Assembly (NCBI GenBank): GCA_910589025.1
Contig: CAJURM010000015.1
Coordinates: 54,873-77,196 of the forward strand
DNA: 22,324 nt
Direction: 5' to 3'
DNA from: an uncultured Odoribacter sp.
Lineage (GTDB): Bacteria > Bacteroidota > Bacteroidia > Bacteroidales > Marinifilaceae
Part shown: positions 21,888 through 22,324 of the stretch, piece by piece
Layout: the number at the start of each line of letters is the position of its first letter
Position numbering within the stretch: position 1 is the first letter of the stretch
Made by a program: the position numbers and the translations under genes
The notes under the pieces: model-generated
Databases searched by the model: none
Told to the model about the DNA's origin: nothing
Seen by the model: only the letters and a program-made list of their open reading frames with translations

Positions 21888-22324
21888 ATGAAGAAATTAT
21901 TTGGATGTGTATGTGTGTGTCAAGTGGTATTGCCCGTCCTATTGGTGTTGTGTACGATAGCGGGACTAAAAGCAAATAACATCCGGGTAGACGGAAAGAC
22001 GCGGGTCACGGGCTTTGTCGGTGATACGGCGGTTATTGAAGTCAATCTCCTCTGGGACAACTCCTGGCGCGATGACTTCAACTGGGATGCCGCCTGGGTC
22101 TTCTTTAAGTTCAAGAAACGGGGACTGGAGAATCCCTGGCAACATGCCTACCTTTCGTCTTCCGGGCATGTATTGACTCCCGGTGTCGGGAATGAAGGAG
22201 GAGGCTACGCCTATATGGCCGGTGCCAACGGAGGGAAAGTAAACGGGGTGTATGTGATGCGTAACAGTATCTCGGAAGGGAATGTCAGTGTCCGGTTGCA
22301 GGCAAAATGGCCTCTTACCGGGAC
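21888..22324 (+). CDS. Exported protein, N-terminal part, SUMF1/formylglycine-generating-enzyme-like surface protein (partial)
   Basis: The frame stays open to the window end, 145 codons and two bases. ATG 21888-21890 opens a signal peptide (MKKLFGCVCVCQVVLPVLLV then LCTIAGLKA), with likely cleavage after ANN or just before. The mature start reads NNIRVDGKTRVTG, then VNLLWDNSWRDDFNWDAAWV, FFKFKKRG and PWQHAYLSSSGHV. This WDxSW...NWDAAWVFxKxK...WQHAxL pattern is what I recall from the N-terminal domain of Bacteroidota proteins that end in a SUMF1/C-type-lectin-like domain; the diagnostic C-terminal part is outside the window. The function is unknown. Codons are richer in G/C endings (GTC, CGG, GGG) than in the genes before dnaG. 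No promoter box of its own was seen, and a small hairpin (21846-21873) precedes the start. Confidence 0.6.
   Translation, partial: MKKLFGCVCVCQVVLPVLLVLCTIAGLKANNIRVDGKTRVTGFVGDTAVIEVNLLWDNSWRDDFNWDAAWVFFKFKKRGLENPWQHAYLSSSGHVLTPGVGNEGGGYAYMAGANGGKVNGVYVMRNSISEGNVSVRLQAKWPLTG

Noticed and set aside
1..22324. CRISPR array, tRNA or rRNA genes, prophage genes
   Set aside because: No regularly spaced repeats, no tRNA or rRNA sequence and no phage gene were seen on either strand.

Overview
The window looks like a chromosomal segment of a Bacteroidota bacterium, order Bacteroidales. The reasons are: Bacteroidota-type -7 promoter boxes (TAnnTTTG) in front of many genes, few Shine-Dalgarno sequences, an M56/BlaR1 protein with TonB C-terminal domains, an RND efflux operon that ends in a PG0541-type gene, and ribosomal protein and DnaG sequences typical of that phylum. 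The family could be Odoribacteraceae or a relative, but I cannot fix the genus from sequence alone. Most of the window is ordinary core genome.

Layout. 1-3420: a U32-family (TrhP-like) gene diverges from a blaI-type repressor and an M56 sensor-protease gene, with a perfect inverted repeat over the repressor's own promoter. 3470-4155: frr, closed by a bidirectional terminator shared with kdsB. 4157-7618 (minus strand): yceD, rpmF and fabH (translation and fatty-acid initiation), then two small bactofilins and kdsB (CMP-Kdo synthesis for lipopolysaccharide). 7640-10681 (plus strand): a strong promoter, a structured leader of about 180 nt, then rplM, rpsI, rpsB and tsf, with hairpins between rpsI and rpsB and between rpsB and tsf, closed by a second bidirectional terminator. 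10667-12319 (minus): an ArnT/PMT-type membrane glycosyltransferase whose stop codon lies in that terminator. 12524-19279 (minus): a complete tripartite efflux operon, tetR, tolC-like, adaptor lipoprotein, RND pump and PG0541-like, with a strong candidate TetR operator in the tetR leader. 19422-21386 (plus): dnaG, apparently with an almost leaderless mRNA.

The right end is the unusual part. Between dnaG and the window edge are about 500 nt without a credible protein gene. They hold a hairpin cluster (21425-21540) and then a roughly 245-nt candidate structured RNA (promoter box at 21582, intrinsic terminator near 21838). That RNA can fold in two mutually exclusive ways: a 39-bp long-range helix, or two local hairpins whose loops are complementary to each other, the second being the terminator. 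The next gene (from 21888, cut by the window end) encodes an exported protein resembling the N-terminal domain of Bacteroidota SUMF1/formylglycine-generating-enzyme-like surface proteins. It has no obvious promoter of its own, so the RNA may be its attenuator. This is the best candidate here for something undescribed.
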